The notes below the pieces were generated by a model. It made no database searches. It was not told where the DNA came from and saw only the letters and a list, made by a program, of their open reading frames with translations. Shown one piece after another: positions 1-8,572 of a stretch of 64,000 bases of DNA. This stretch comes from Paucibacter aquatile. GTDB taxonomy: Bacteria > Pseudomonadota > Gammaproteobacteria > Burkholderiales > Burkholderiaceae_C. Numbering within the stretch: position 1 is the first letter of the stretch; each line of letters opens with the position of its first letter. The DNA is taken from the NCBI RefSeq assembly GCF_002885975.1, contig NZ_POSP01000003.1, positions 3,038,001-3,102,000 of the forward strand. The letters run 5' to 3'. Both the position numbers and the translations under genes were made by a program.

Positions 1-1
1 C

Positions 2-427
2 GACAGCCCCGAGGGTCCGCGCGCGCTTTACCGCGTGGATTTCGACAACCTGGGCCTGCATTTCGCGTCCAACACCCTGGTGCAGTTCGGCATCGATCTG
101 GACGGTGGCCGCGGCACCTTTGCCCATGCCAGCAACGCCGCCCTGAGCGGCCTGCCGCAACCCGGTGCCGACGACCGCTACCGCCTGTTCAAACTCAGCG
201 ACAGCATTCCCGGCACCGCCGATTTCACCGGCTTTGCCTGCACCGGCCAGGATGCCGGCTGCGTCGGCGGCGCCTTCACCAGCGATGTGAACGTGCAGGT
301 CTTCGGCAATGCCGTGCCCGAGCCTGGCACCGTGGCGCTGAGCGGCATCGCCTTGCTGGCCCTGGCGGGCAGCCGGCGCCGCGCAGGGCGCGGGGCGCGG
401 GGCTCCAGCCGCTCAAGCCTGATGTGA
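2..427 (+). CDS. PEP-CTERM domain protein, C-terminal part (5' end outside window)
   Basis: The reading frame is open from the left edge, so only the last 141 residues are present. The end has the PEP-CTERM architecture: a VPEPGT motif, a hydrophobic segment (about 15 residues) and an arginine-rich tail (SRRRAGRGARG). In this family the tail is a sorting signal cut by an exosortase during export to the cell surface or matrix. The visible upstream part contains a cysteine pair (FACTGQDAGC) but no catalytic motif I recognise. No exosortase gene lies in the window, so it must be elsewhere. Function of the exported part is unknown. Confidence 0.85.
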   Translation, partial: DSPEGPRALYRVDFDNLGLHFASNTLVQFGIDLDGGRGTFAHASNAALSGLPQPGADDRYRLFKLSDSIPGTADFTGFACTGQDAGCVGGAFTSDVNVQVFGNAVPEPGTVALSGIALLALAGSRRRAGRGARGSSRSSLM

Positions 428-433
428 CGGACG

Positions 434-450
434 GGCCGGGATCGCCGGCC
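434..450 (+). terminator. Possible weak hairpin after the PEP-CTERM gene
   Basis: A GGCCGG / CCGGCC stem of 6 bp with a 5-nt loop lies just after the stop codon at 425-427. It is followed by a pyrimidine-rich stretch (CTTCTTTCTCTC) and not by a clean U-tract. It sits between convergent genes, so it could serve as a transcription end, but the call is weak. Confidence 0.3.
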
Positions 451-473
451 TACCGCTTCTTTCTCTCATTCAT

Positions 474-1259
474 TCAGTCGTCATCATCGTCGTCGTCATG
501 GCTTCCGGCCTTGGCCTCGGCGTGGCCCTGTGAGCTGCTGGCCCGGTCTCGGTCGGGGCCCGCGCCCCATGGTGCATCTTGCTGCCACTGCCAGGCCCAG
601 AAGCCCAGCACCGCGGCGACGATCAGCGTGGCCAGCAGCCCGCCATTGCGCTGCACCAGGTCCGGGCCGCGGCCGGGGGCCTTGCCGCTGAGCATGGGGC
701 CGGCCAGGTTCTGGCGCCGCAGCAGGCTGACACCCAGCACCAGGCCGATATGGGCCAGTGCCAGGGCCAGCACCAGATTGCCCATCAGCTCGTGGCCTTC
801 TTCCATGGCCTCGTCCAGCCATTCGGCCCTCGCGCTCCACCATTCCAGCTCCAGGCCCATGCCGCTGAGCGTGGCCAGCATCAGCGTGGCCAGCAGCCCC
901 AGCACCAGCACCGCATTGAGGGCCTGAAAGCCCGCCGGCACCGAGCCGCGACCCTGCCGCCAGGCCTGCAGCTGCGCCGGCAGCGTGCGGACCTTGCCCC
1001 ACCAGACGGAAGCCTGCACCCGGCGTGGCCCCAGCAGCGCCCACAGCAGGCGCGCCAGCACCAGGCCCAGGGCGGTGTAGCCCAGGGTGATGTGCAGCAG
1101 ATGCCAGCGCTCGCTCTCGGCGGAGAGGTAGGCGCCGCTGAAACTCAAGGCCAGCAGCCAGTGCAGGGCGCGCGTCGGTGCGTCGATGACGCGGCGCTGC
1201 GGCGCCGGGGCGGGCGAGCCGGTGTCGCCCTCACTTGGGAATGCGGATGCGGTGTTCAT
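474..1259 (-). CDS. Cytochrome b561-type membrane protein of the SHP/DHC cluster
   Basis: A 261-residue membrane cytochrome b of the Ni/Fe-hydrogenase/b561 type. A first His lies in TRALHWLLA, others in HLLHITLGY, EEGHELMG and ALAHIGLV, in four hydrophobic segments; these are the expected heme b ligands. It would pass electrons from the quinone pool to the diheme cytochrome c encoded directly upstream. ATG 1259 is chosen because an AAGGAG Shine-Dalgarno lies about 5 nt before it; a longer open frame to 1433 only reads through the neighbouring gene. The start overlaps the end of the diheme gene by 29 bp. Oddity: the protein ends in His followed by seven Asp, a possible metal-binding tail. Confidence 0.88.
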   Translation of the reverse strand: MNTASAFPSEGDTGSPAPAPQRRVIDAPTRALHWLLALSFSGAYLSAESERWHLLHITLGYTALGLVLARLLWALLGPRRVQASVWWGKVRTLPAQLQAWRQGRGSVPAGFQALNAVLVLGLLATLMLATLSGMGLELEWWSARAEWLDEAMEEGHELMGNLVLALALAHIGLVLGVSLLRRQNLAGPMLSGKAPGRGPDLVQRNGGLLATLIVAAVLGFWAWQWQQDAPWGAGPDRDRASSSQGHAEAKAGSHDDDDDDD

Positions 1260-1707
1260 TGAAATCTCCTTGTTCAGCGTCACCGTGGCAGGCGGCGCAA
1301 TGGGCAGCGCTTTTGATGGAGGCGCGCTTCCAGGTGGCGGCCGGCACTTCATCGTGCTCGCGCACAAACCAGGCGCTGCGGGTGATGCGGTCTTCGGGTG
1401 GCGACTCGCGGCTGCGCATGCCTGTGGCGGCATTGGCGCTCAGCCATTGGCTCAGCTGCGCCACGGTGGCGGGGTCCAGCGAGGCATCGCTGCCGTAGTG
1501 CTTGCCGAGGTTCTGGCTGATGCGCTGCCAAGACGCCGCCGGCAAGAGCCCCGGCGGGTAGGCGATGTGGCAGGCCGCGCATTCCTGCTGGTAGGCAGGC
1601 AGCAGCGGCACCTTCAGGCGCCGGCCTTCATCGGCGGGGCAGAGCGGCGCCACCAGGGCCAGGCCGATTAAGGCGAGCCGGCGGAGTCGGGCGGTGCTTG
1701 TGTTCAT
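1231..1707 (-). CDS. Diheme cytochrome c (DHC-type)
   Basis: A 158-residue exported protein with a short N-terminal signal (to about residue 25) and two CAACH heme c-binding motifs, at about residues 43-47 and near the C terminus. This matches the diheme cytochrome c (DHC) that in Rhodobacter sphaeroides donates electrons to the monoheme protein SHP. The gene order SHP, DHC, cytochrome b on one strand is the same as the described cluster. ATG 1707 is preceded by AAAGG. It lies 16 bp after the SHP gene and overlaps the cytochrome b gene, so the three are almost certainly one operon. Confidence 0.88.
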   Translation of the reverse strand: MNTSTARLRRLALIGLALVAPLCPADEGRRLKVPLLPAYQQECAACHIAYPPGLLPAASWQRISQNLGKHYGSDASLDPATVAQLSQWLSANAATGMRSRESPPEDRITRSAWFVREHDEVPAATWKRASIKSAAHCAACHGDAEQGDFNEHRIRIPK

Positions 1708-1723
1708 GGGTGAGCCTTTCGGT

Positions 1724-2140
1724 TCAGGGTTTGAGCGTCATCAGCCAGGCGAGCACATCGGCCTTTTCACCGGCGCTGCACTCGCGGTTCAACACGTCCT
1801 TGCAGTTGCGGCGGAACCATTTCTCCACCTTGGCCGGCTCGCTGAAACGCCGTGGGTTGAAGGCCGGTGCGAGGGCGCCGATCTCCTTGCCGGTGCCGGC
1901 GTGCAGGCCCGCCCGCGTCGGCACAGCCTGATGGCAGGAGGCGCAGCTCCACTCCGCAACGTGGCGCTGGGTGAAAAACGCCTGGCCGCGGCGGGCATCG
2001 GCCGGCGCCTGGGCCGCGGCCACATAGCCATCCAGCAGCTCGGCCGGGGTGGCGGCGCGGGCCAGATTGGTGCCGAGGAGGGCGGCCCCCAACAGCAGGG
2101 GCCGTAGCAAATGGCGCTTGATCTTGGGGAAACGGGGCAT
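1724..2140 (-). CDS. SHP-type monoheme cytochrome c (DUF1924 family)
   Basis: A 138-residue exported c-type cytochrome: signal peptide to about residue 29, one CASCH heme motif at residues 66-70, then a conserved C-terminal part with RNCKDV and a second cysteine at about 121. SHP of Rhodobacter sphaeroides is a high-spin cytochrome that binds oxygen and uses an Asn as a labile heme ligand. Asn112 next to Cys113 is the likely equivalent here, and Cys113/Cys121 could form the family disulfide; both are inferences from motif spacing. First gene of the SHP-DHC-cytochrome b operon, transcribed away from the P-type ATPase. Physiological role (oxygen, NO or other small-ligand chemistry) is unsettled in the family. 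Confidence 0.87.
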   Translation of the reverse strand: MPRFPKIKRHLLRPLLLGAALLGTNLARAATPAELLDGYVAAAQAPADARRGQAFFTQRHVAEWSCASCHQAVPTRAGLHAGTGKEIGALAPAFNPRRFSEPAKVEKWFRRNCKDVLNRECSAGEKADVLAWLMTLKP

Positions 2141-2273
2141 GGCGCGGGTCCTGACTGAGGCAATGCCTCCATGCTGCGCGCGCTTGCTTAGCGCTATCTG
2201 AAGTTGGCTGGCATGTCCCAGCGCGGCGCTCTCCTACATGCCGCGGTCACATCCCTGGCCATACTCTGAGGGG

Positions 2274-4823
2274 ATGAAGCCACATCCAGCGCCCCCGGCC
2301 CTTGACGACGACAGCCAGCAAGGTCTGAGCCCCGCCGAGGCGGCGCGCCGTCTGGCCCAGGACGGGCCCAACGAGCTGAGCCCGCCCCAGCACCGCACGG
2401 TCTGGCACATCCTGGCCGAGCTGATCCGCGAGCCCATGTTGCAGCTGCTGCTGGCGGCCGGCGCCATCTACCTGCTGCTGGGCAATCGCGGCGAGGCGCT
2501 GATGCTGCTGGCCTTTGTGTTGCTGACGGTCATCATCAGCGTCAGCCAGGAGCAACGCACGGCCCAGGTTCTGGAGGCCCTGCGCGACCTGACCAGCCCG
2601 CGCGCCCTGGTGCGGCGCGGCGGCCAGGCGCAGCGCATCGCCGGCCGCGAGGTGGTGTGTGGTGATCTGCTGCTGCTGGAGGAGGGCGACCGGGTGGCCG
2701 CCGATGCGCTGCTGCTCAGCAGCCACGACCTGCAGACCGATGAATCCCTGCTCAGTGGCGAATCCTTGGCCGTGGACAAGCGCGCCGGCGCCGAGCAGGA
2801 GGCCGGCCGGGTGTTTGCCGGCTCGCTGGTGGTGGGTGGCCAGGGCCTGGCGCGAGTGACGGCCACTGGCGTGCGCAGCGAGATCGGCCGCATCGGCAGC
2901 TCGCTGGCCGAGATCGAGATTCCGCCCACGCCGCTGCACCAGCAGACGCGTCGCCTGGTGCGCTTGTTCTCCATCCTGGGCCTGGCCTTGAGCGTGCTGG
3001 TGCTGCTGCTCTTCGGCCTGCTGCGCGGCGAATGGCTGGGCGGCGTGCTGGCCGGCATCACCCTGGCCATGTCCATGCTGCCGCAGGAGTTCCTGCTGAT
3101 CCTGACGGTGTTCATGGCCATGGGCGCCTGGCGCCTGTCGCAGCAGCGCGTGCTGGCGCGCCGCGCCGCCACCATCGAGACCTTGGGCGCCGCCACCGTG
3201 TTGTGCAGCGACAAGACCGGCACGCTGACCGTCAACGACATGGCCGTGGCCGAGCTGGCCGCGCTCGGCGAGACGCCTGTGCGCTGGGTGGCCGCAGGCG
3301 GGCAGGCGCTGCCCGAGGCTTTGATGGACATGCTGGACGTGGCCGTGCTGGCCAGCGAGATCGCGCCCATCGACGCGATGGAGCGTGCCTTGCACAGCCT
3401 GGCCGAGACCCAGCTGCCCCCCGAGCGCCGCCACCCCGGCTGGCGCCTGGTGCATGAGTACGGGCTCAGCCCCGAGCTGCCGGCCATGGGCCATGTCTGG
3501 CAGGGCGAGGGCCTGGCCGGCTCGCGCCTGGCGCTGAAGGGCGCGGCCGAGGCGGTGGCGGCACTCTGCGGCCTGAGCGAGGCGCAGCGCGCCCAGGTGG
3601 CGGCCGAGACGCAGGCCATGGCCGAGCGCGGCCTGCGCGTGCTGGGCGTGGCCTGCGCCGATGCAGCGCTGCCGGGTCCGCCCTGGCCGGCCGGGCCGCA
3701 GGGCTTCGCCGGCCTGCGTTTCCTGGGGCTGCTGGCGTTTGCCGACCCGCTGCGCCCCGAGGTGCCCGAGGCGATTGCCCAATGCCGCGCCGCCGGCCTG
3801 CGCGTGCTCATGATCACCGGCGACCACCCGGCCACGGCGCGCGCCATCGCCGGCCAGGCCGGCCTGGATGTGGCCCAGCCCGTCATCACCGGGCCGGAGC
3901 TGGCCCAGCTGTCCGATGAAGCCCTACGTCAGCGCCTGGCGGCGGGTGCCAGCGTGTTCGCGCGCATCAAGCCGCAGCAGAAGCTGCGCATCGTCGAGGC
4001 GCTGAAGGCGCAGGGCGAGGTGGTGGCCATGACCGGTGACGGGGTCAACGACGCCCCATCGCTGAAGGCCGCCCACATCGGCATTGCCATGGGCGGGCGT
4101 GGCACCGATGTGGCTCGCGAGGCCTCCAGCCTGGTGCTGCTGGACGACCGTTTCTCGGCCATCGTCGGCGCAGTCCGCCTGGGCCGCCGCATCTACGACA
4201 ACCTGCACAAGGCCATGGCCTTTGTGCTGGCCGTGCATGTGCCGATTGCCGGCCTGTCGCTGCTGCCGCTCTTGTTCGGCTGGCCGCTTCTGCTCTCGCC
4301 GGTGCACATTGCGTTTCTGGAGCTGCTGATCGACCCCGTCTGCTCCATCGTCTTCGAGGCCGAAGAAGAAGAGGCCGATGTGATGAGCCGGCCGCCGCGC
4401 GACCCGGCCGCGCCCCTGTTCTCAGGCCGCTTGATCGCCTGGAGCGTGGCCCAGGGCGCGCTGATCCTGGCGGTGGTGGGCGGCTTGTACGCCGTCCTGC
4501 TTGGCCGTGGCCCGATGAGCCAGGAGGCGGTGCGGGGCACGGCTTTCCTGGCCCTGGTCAGCTGCAATATCGCCCTGATCCTGGCCAGCCGCAGCCTGAG
4601 CGGGCGCTGGCGCGAGGCCTTGTTGCGGCCCAACCGCGTGCTCTGGCAGGTGCTGGCCGCCACCGCCGTGTTGCTGGCCGCGGTGTTCTGGCTGGCGCCG
4701 CTGCGCGAGGTGTTCCGCTTCGCCGCGCTGAGCCCGGCCTCGCTGGGCCTGGGTCTGGCGACGGGCGGCTCGATGCTGCTGGTCTTGCTGCTGCTGCGGC
4801 GCTGGAGCGGGGTGCACCCCTAG
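2274..4823 (+). CDS. Cation-translocating P-type ATPase (P2-like)
   Basis: A large HAD-family P-type ATPase of about 849 residues. Motifs in order: N-terminal cation-ATPase domain (AAARRLAQDGPNEL), actuator motif LLSGES near residue 158, phosphorylation motif SDKTGTLT near 312, hinge TGDGVNDAP near 588, and C-terminal membrane segments. This points to transport of Ca2+, Mg2+ or similar; it lacks the CPx motif and heavy-metal domains of P1B pumps. The M4 element reads PQEF where SERCA-type pumps have PEGL, so the ion cannot be named. Start uncertain: ATG 2274 has GAGGGG directly before it (spacing short), while ATG 2238 in the same frame has no clear ribosome site. No partner genes adjoin it. 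Confidence 0.9.
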   Translation: MKPHPAPPALDDDSQQGLSPAEAARRLAQDGPNELSPPQHRTVWHILAELIREPMLQLLLAAGAIYLLLGNRGEALMLLAFVLLTVIISVSQEQRTAQVLEALRDLTSPRALVRRGGQAQRIAGREVVCGDLLLLEEGDRVAADALLLSSHDLQTDESLLSGESLAVDKRAGAEQEAGRVFAGSLVVGGQGLARVTATGVRSEIGRIGSSLAEIEIPPTPLHQQTRRLVRLFSILGLALSVLVLLLFGLLRGEWLGGVLAGITLAMSMLPQEFLLILTVFMAMGAWRLSQQRVLARRAATIETLGAATVLCSDKTGTLTVNDMAVAELAALGETPVRWVAAGGQALPEALMDMLDVAVLASEIAPIDAMERALHSLAETQLPPERRHPGWRLVHEYGLSPELPAMGHVWQGEGLAGSRLALKGAAEAVAALCGLSEAQRAQVAAETQAMAERGLRVLGVACADAALPGPPWPAGPQGFAGLRFLGLLAFADPLRPEVPEAIAQCRAAGLRVLMITGDHPATARAIAGQAGLDVAQPVITGPELAQLSDEALRQRLAAGASVFARIKPQQKLRIVEALKAQGEVVAMTGDGVNDAPSLKAAHIGIAMGGRGTDVAREASSLVLLDDRFSAIVGAVRLGRRIYDNLHKAMAFVLAVHVPIAGLSLLPLLFGWPLLLSPVHIAFLELLIDPVCSIVFEAEEEEADVMSRPPRDPAAPLFSGRLIAWSVAQGALILAVVGGLYAVLLGRGPMSQEAVRGTAFLALVSCNIALILASRSLSGRWREALLRPNRVLWQVLAATAVLLAAVFWLAPLREVFRFAALSPASLGLGLATGGSMLLVLLLLRRWSGVHP

Positions 4824-4910
4824 TTTGTCGATCTCTGTGTGGCCGCTGTGGGCGGCGGAATGCGTAAGGACTGAAGGAGTGGCAGAGGGCGGAGCGGGGC
4901 TCCTTCCTCG

Positions 4911-4926
4911 TTCATTCATTCATTCC
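4911..4926 (+). repeat. TTCA/CATT tetranucleotide microsatellite
   Basis: Tandem TTCA units (TTCATTCATTCATTCC) in the leader of the PEP-CTERM gene at 4974. A GGAGC-GGG-GCTCC mini-hairpin lies just upstream at 4891-4903. Similar pyrimidine-rich repeats recur before other exported or membrane protein genes in the window. Confidence 0.6.
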
Positions 4927-4973
4927 ACTTCCTTTGACTTCAGTTCCACAACGCATCCACACAGGAGTTCACC

Positions 4974-5687
4974 ATGAACCGTCTTCTTGCTCGTCGCCCG
5001 ACCTTCCGCCGCCTGCTAGTCAGCGCCACCGCCTTGCTGGCCCTTTCAAGCGCCGCGGCGCTGGCCGCGCCGGTGTCGCCCACCACTTACGACATGCCCA
5101 ATGGCTACGGCACCGCCAGCGGCGGCAGCTTCAATTACTGGGACCGCGGCTACAGCGGCAGCGGCAACACCCAGCTCGATTTCGCGCCGCTGAGCGGCGG
5201 ACTGGGCGACCTGACCGACGGCATCATCGCCACCGAGCGCTGGGACCGGGTCGAGAACCTCGAAGGCACGGGCCCCTACGTCGGCTGGTCGGCCATGGAC
5301 CCGGTCATCACCTTCCACTTCGGCGAATCCCTGGTCTTCAGCCAGCTGACCATCTGGCACGACGATGCCAACGGTTATGGCAATGTCGCCACACCGCGCG
5401 GTTTCATCGTCACGGTGGGCGGCCAGTCGCAGAGCTTTGACATCATCGACCCGGCTGGCGACGCGCCCTTTGCCTCGGTGCTGAATCTGGGCCCCGGCTT
5501 TGTCGGCAGCAGCCTGCAGCTGCAGGTCCTGCGCCACGACACCGCCACCATGCTCAGCGAGGTGGCCTTCGAGGCCCAGCCCGTGCCTGAGCCGGCCAGT
5601 GCCGTCTTGCTGGGCCTGGGTCTGGCGGCGGTCCTGCTGGCTGGCGGACGCTCGCGTCCACGTTCAGGGGATGCCCTGCCGTCCTGA
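4974..5687 (+). CDS. PEP-CTERM sorting domain protein
   Basis: A 237-residue exported protein. The N terminus is a signal peptide (Arg-rich, then LLALSSAAALAA, cleavage near residue 31). The middle is beta-rich with DGIIATERWD and LTIWHDDANGYG patterns, which recall the discoidin/F5-8C-like fold seen in several PEP-CTERM proteins. The C terminus has VPEPAS, a hydrophobic stretch and an Arg-rich end (GGRSRPRSG), the exosortase sorting signal. ATG 4974 is supported by CAGGAG 6 nt upstream. It stands alone between the ATPase and a binding protein. The fold similarity suggests carbohydrate or surface binding but this is unproven. Confidence 0.88.
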   Translation: MNRLLARRPTFRRLLVSATALLALSSAAALAAPVSPTTYDMPNGYGTASGGSFNYWDRGYSGSGNTQLDFAPLSGGLGDLTDGIIATERWDRVENLEGTGPYVGWSAMDPVITFHFGESLVFSQLTIWHDDANGYGNVATPRGFIVTVGGQSQSFDIIDPAGDAPFASVLNLGPGFVGSSLQLQVLRHDTATMLSEVAFEAQPVPEPASAVLLGLGLAAVLLAGGRSRPRSGDALPS

Positions 5688-5752
5688 AGCGCGGCGGCCG
5701 TGATAGCCTTCCACCGAGGCCTTGAGTTCAACCCTGGTGGAAGGCTCGCTCC

Positions 5753-6559
5753 ATGATGAGGATGCTGAAACGCGTGCGCGATTCGGGCCGTAGCGGCCAG
5801 GCCTCGCGGCTTTGGCCGGCGTGCTTGTTGTTGATAGGGCCGCTACTGTTGCTGTGTCCCGATGGCCCCGCCCAAGCCGCCGAAGTGCGCATGGCTTTTG
5901 GCGAGAAGATCCCGCCGTTCTGCTTCCCCAAGACCGACAGCGGCATCGAGCTGGAGGTGATTCGCGCTGCACTGGCCTACAAGGGCCACCAGCTCAAGCC
6001 CCTGTACTTCCCGTTTGCGCGCATCCCGGTGTCCTTCCGCGATGGCACGGTCGATGCGGTCATGACCGACCTGGGCCAGGACCTCAGCAGCGCAGGCGGC
6101 CACTATGCCGACCCGGCCGTGCTCTACGACAACGTCTTCATCACCCTGAGCCGGCGCCAGATCAAGATCAGCACGCCTGCGGATCTGAAGGGCTTGAGCG
6201 TGGTGTCCTTTGCCGGGGCGATCAAGCGCTATCCCGAGTGGCTGGAGCCGGTGCGCCGCGCCGGGCTCTACACCGAGATCAACGACCAGTCGGTTCAGGT
6301 CAAGACCCTGATGCTGGGCCGCTACGACGTGGTGCTCAGCGACCGCAACATCTTCAAGTATTTCGCTTTGCAACTCAAAAGCGAAGGCTTCACCGAGCTG
6401 CAGCCGGTGGACGAAACCGCCTTCGTCAAGCTCAACCCGCAGGATTACCGCCCGGTCTTCCGCGACCCCCGAATCCGCGATGACTTCAACCAGGGTCTCA
6501 AGCAGCTGAAGGAATCGGGTCGCTTTCAGGCGATTTATGACAAGTACCTGAAGGACTGA
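5753..6559 (+). CDS. Periplasmic solute-binding protein, family 3-like
   Basis: A 268-residue exported protein of the PBPb fold used by amino-acid ABC transporters and by sensory binding proteins. A hydrophobic export signal spans about residues 20-42. The mature start (EVRMAFGEKIPPFCF), the DLKGLSVVSF segment and the C-terminal GRFQAIYDKYLKD are typical of the family. No permease or ATPase gene is next to it, so it is an orphan; many such Burkholderiales proteins have no assigned ligand. Several ATGs occur at the start (5753, 5756, 5762); the first is used without strong ribosome-site support. Its 3' end overlaps the convergent metallo-hydrolase gene by 62 bp. Confidence 0.82.
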   Translation: MMRMLKRVRDSGRSGQASRLWPACLLLIGPLLLLCPDGPAQAAEVRMAFGEKIPPFCFPKTDSGIELEVIRAALAYKGHQLKPLYFPFARIPVSFRDGTVDAVMTDLGQDLSSAGGHYADPAVLYDNVFITLSRRQIKISTPADLKGLSVVSFAGAIKRYPEWLEPVRRAGLYTEINDQSVQVKTLMLGRYDVVLSDRNIFKYFALQLKSEGFTELQPVDETAFVKLNPQDYRPVFRDPRIRDDFNQGLKQLKESGRFQAIYDKYLKD

Positions 6560-7388
6560 GTCGCTCGTCGTTTGTGATTGCGCGGGCTTGGAAGCTCAGC
6601 GTGTCACCATCCTCGGGCACCCAGACCCGATCCTGCATCCCGCCCGCCCGCGCCAACTCTCGAACCCGCGCCCGCGTGCCCGGGCAATGGTCCAGCGCCT
6701 CCAGATGGTTGGCGACGATTTGAGTGCCCGGGCACAGCGCAGCGGCCTCGATCAGGGCCTCGGGCGTCAGCAGGATCTCGGCGCCCAGGTCGAAGCGCGC
6801 GCCGCCGGCCGGCAGCACCGCCACATCGGGGCGCAGGGTGCTCAGGCAATCGCGCAGCGGCGCGCACATCACCGTGTCGCCGGCCAGGTAGACGCTGGGC
6901 TCGCCGGCCACCTCGATCAGATAGCCATGGCCATGCTCCATCAGCAGGCCGGCCATGCCGCGGCCGTGCACGCAGGGAATCGGCGTGATGAAGGCGCCGC
7001 TGAGTTGGGCGGGCAGCAGAGGCTGGCGGCCCGGGCCTTGCAGGGCCTGCACCTGCAGGCCGCGCTGGCGCAGGTAGGCGGCGTCGCGCGGCATGGCCAG
7101 CACGGGCACGGCGGCCTCGCGCAGCCAGCGCTTGCCGGCGCGGTCCAGATGGTCGAAGTGGCCACGCTGGCAATGCGTGATCAGGCCGTGGTTGACGCGG
7201 CCCAGCAGGGCCTGGCTGCCGGGCGGCAGCGGCACCAGCGGGTTGCGGCGGCGCTGGCCGCCGAAGTAGCGCAGGGCGGGCAGGGCGCTGGCCTCGGCCA
7301 GCATGGGGTCGACCAGGAACGTGATGTCCTGACCCTGGCTGTGGAACTCGAGCACGACGGTGGCATTGCGGAGCTGGGTGATCTTCAT
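6498..7388 (-). CDS. Metallo-beta-lactamase-fold hydrolase (UlaG-like)
   Basis: A 296-residue cytoplasmic protein with the metallo-beta-lactamase fold. The core motif reads THCQRGHFDHLD: the second half (HxDH) is canonical, while the position of the first metal His in the usual HxHxDH is Arg, and a His sits further upstream. Later metal-ligand regions are present (IPCVHGRG, YLAGDTVM, VANHLEALDH). Such proteins often act on lactones or phosphodiesters; the substrate here is unknown. ATG 7388 (MKITQLRN) is preferred; the frame stays open to 7550 but that part reads into the divergent regulator gene. It is divergent from a GlxA-type regulator, which probably controls it. Its last 62 bp overlap the convergent binding-protein gene. 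Confidence 0.83.
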   Translation of the reverse strand: MKITQLRNATVVLEFHSQGQDITFLVDPMLAEASALPALRYFGGQRRRNPLVPLPPGSQALLGRVNHGLITHCQRGHFDHLDRAGKRWLREAAVPVLAMPRDAAYLRQRGLQVQALQGPGRQPLLPAQLSGAFITPIPCVHGRGMAGLLMEHGHGYLIEVAGEPSVYLAGDTVMCAPLRDCLSTLRPDVAVLPAGGARFDLGAEILLTPEALIEAAALCPGTQIVANHLEALDHCPGTRARVRELARAGGMQDRVWVPEDGDTLSFQARAITNDERLSPSGTCHKSPESDPIPSAA

Positions 7389-7476
7389 GGCGGGCCGGTG
7401 TGAGAGGGGATGGCGCCATTGTTGAAAGTTCAGCCTGATCGCAAAATGGCTGAATCGGAAATTAAATTTGCCATTC
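7389..7476. promoter_or_regulatory. Divergent promoter region, hydrolase / GlxA-type regulator
   Basis: The 88 bp between the two divergent start codons are notably AT-richer than the flanks and contain a perfect 11-bp palindrome AAATTAAATTT at 7459-7469. This is the natural place for a shared operator bound by the GlxA-type regulator. Exact promoter elements were not assigned. Confidence 0.45.
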
Positions 7477-8496
7477 ATGCCATCTTCAATTCGCCGCACG
7501 GCCGCAAGCCCACCCTTCACCCTGGGCCTGCTGCTGTTCGAGGGCTGCATGCCGGCCGGACTGTTCGCCGTGGCCGACTTGCTGCGCGCGGCCCATCTGC
7601 GCGCCGGCCGGGAGTTGATGCGCTGGCGCTGGTTGACGGTGGATGGCCGGTCGGTGAATGGAATCAGTGGTGGAATCGAGGGCGGGCCGACGCTGACTCC
7701 CGAGGGCGCCTTGGTCGACAGCGCGGATGAACTCGATGCTCTGCTGCTGCCCGGCCTCTGGGTCAGTTCCCTGGAAGGCTTGCAACAGACCCTGCAGGCC
7801 CGCCGTGCCGAGATCGCCGCCCTGCGCGCCTTGCCTGCCCGCTGCGCGCTCTGGAGCTATTGCGCAGGCGTGCCCTTGCTGGCCGCCAGCGGCCGGCTGC
7901 AGGGTCAGGCGGCCACGGCCACCTGGTGGCTGGCGCCCCATCTGCAAGCGCTGTTCCCGCAGGTGGCCTGGCAGTTCGACGAGGCCCTGGTGGACAGCGA
8001 CCGCACGGTCACTGCGGCCGGTGCCAACGGCTACCTGGCCCTGATGCTGGATCAGCTGGCGCGCCGAATGGAGAGTGAGAGCCTGCGCGAGGTGCAGGAG
8101 GTCTTGATGCTGCCCCAGCCGCGCCAGCGCCACCCGGCTTTTGCCGCGGTCAGCCTGATGGCCCTGCGCGAGCCCTGGTTGCGCGAGCTGCTGCTCTGGG
8201 CCCAGCGCACCCCGGCCGAGGCGCTGACCGTGGCGGCCGCCGCAGCGGCGCTGAAGCTGTCACCGCGCACCCTGAGCCGACATGTGCAAGCTGCCACCGG
8301 CCTGCCCGTCGCCACCTGGCTGCGCCGCGTCAAGCTGCGCCAGGTGGCCGAGCGCCTCTCGCGCGGCCCCGAGCCGCTGAAGCGCCTGGCCGAAGATCTG
8401 GGCTTCAGCAACGAGGCGGCTCTTCACCGCATGTTCAAGCAGACGACGGGGCTCACGCCGCAGGGCTATCGGGGGCAGTATCGGCAGGGTGCCTAG
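7477..8496 (+). CDS. GlxA-family AraC-type transcriptional regulator
   Basis: A 339-residue regulator with two parts: an N-terminal DJ-1/PfpI-like amidase fold (residues about 15-200, with the elbow region LWSYCAGVPLLAASG carrying a Cys) and a C-terminal AraC double helix-turn-helix (about 235-335, LKLSPRTLSRHVQAATG and LAEDLGFSNEAALHRMFK). GlxA-type proteins respond to small nitrogenous or amino compounds in known cases; the ligand here cannot be told. ATG 7477 is used; an in-frame TTG lies at 7468. It is transcribed away from the metallo-hydrolase, which is its likely target. Confidence 0.87.
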   Translation: MPSSIRRTAASPPFTLGLLLFEGCMPAGLFAVADLLRAAHLRAGRELMRWRWLTVDGRSVNGISGGIEGGPTLTPEGALVDSADELDALLLPGLWVSSLEGLQQTLQARRAEIAALRALPARCALWSYCAGVPLLAASGRLQGQAATATWWLAPHLQALFPQVAWQFDEALVDSDRTVTAAGANGYLALMLDQLARRMESESLREVQEVLMLPQPRQRHPAFAAVSLMALREPWLRELLLWAQRTPAEALTVAAAAAALKLSPRTLSRHVQAATGLPVATWLRRVKLRQVAERLSRGPEPLKRLAEDLGFSNEAALHRMFKQTTGLTPQGYRGQYRQGA

Positions 8497-8572
8497 AACG
8501 TCTGCGCCAATCGGCTTTCAGCCGAACCCAACCATTCGCGGGCGGGCAGGCCCTCAGTTCCTGCCGGCGAGA

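Noticed and set aside
8511..8525. A terminator between the GlxA-type regulator and the split gene.
   Set aside because: The TCGGCT/AGCCGA hairpin has only a 6-bp stem and no T-run follows on either strand.
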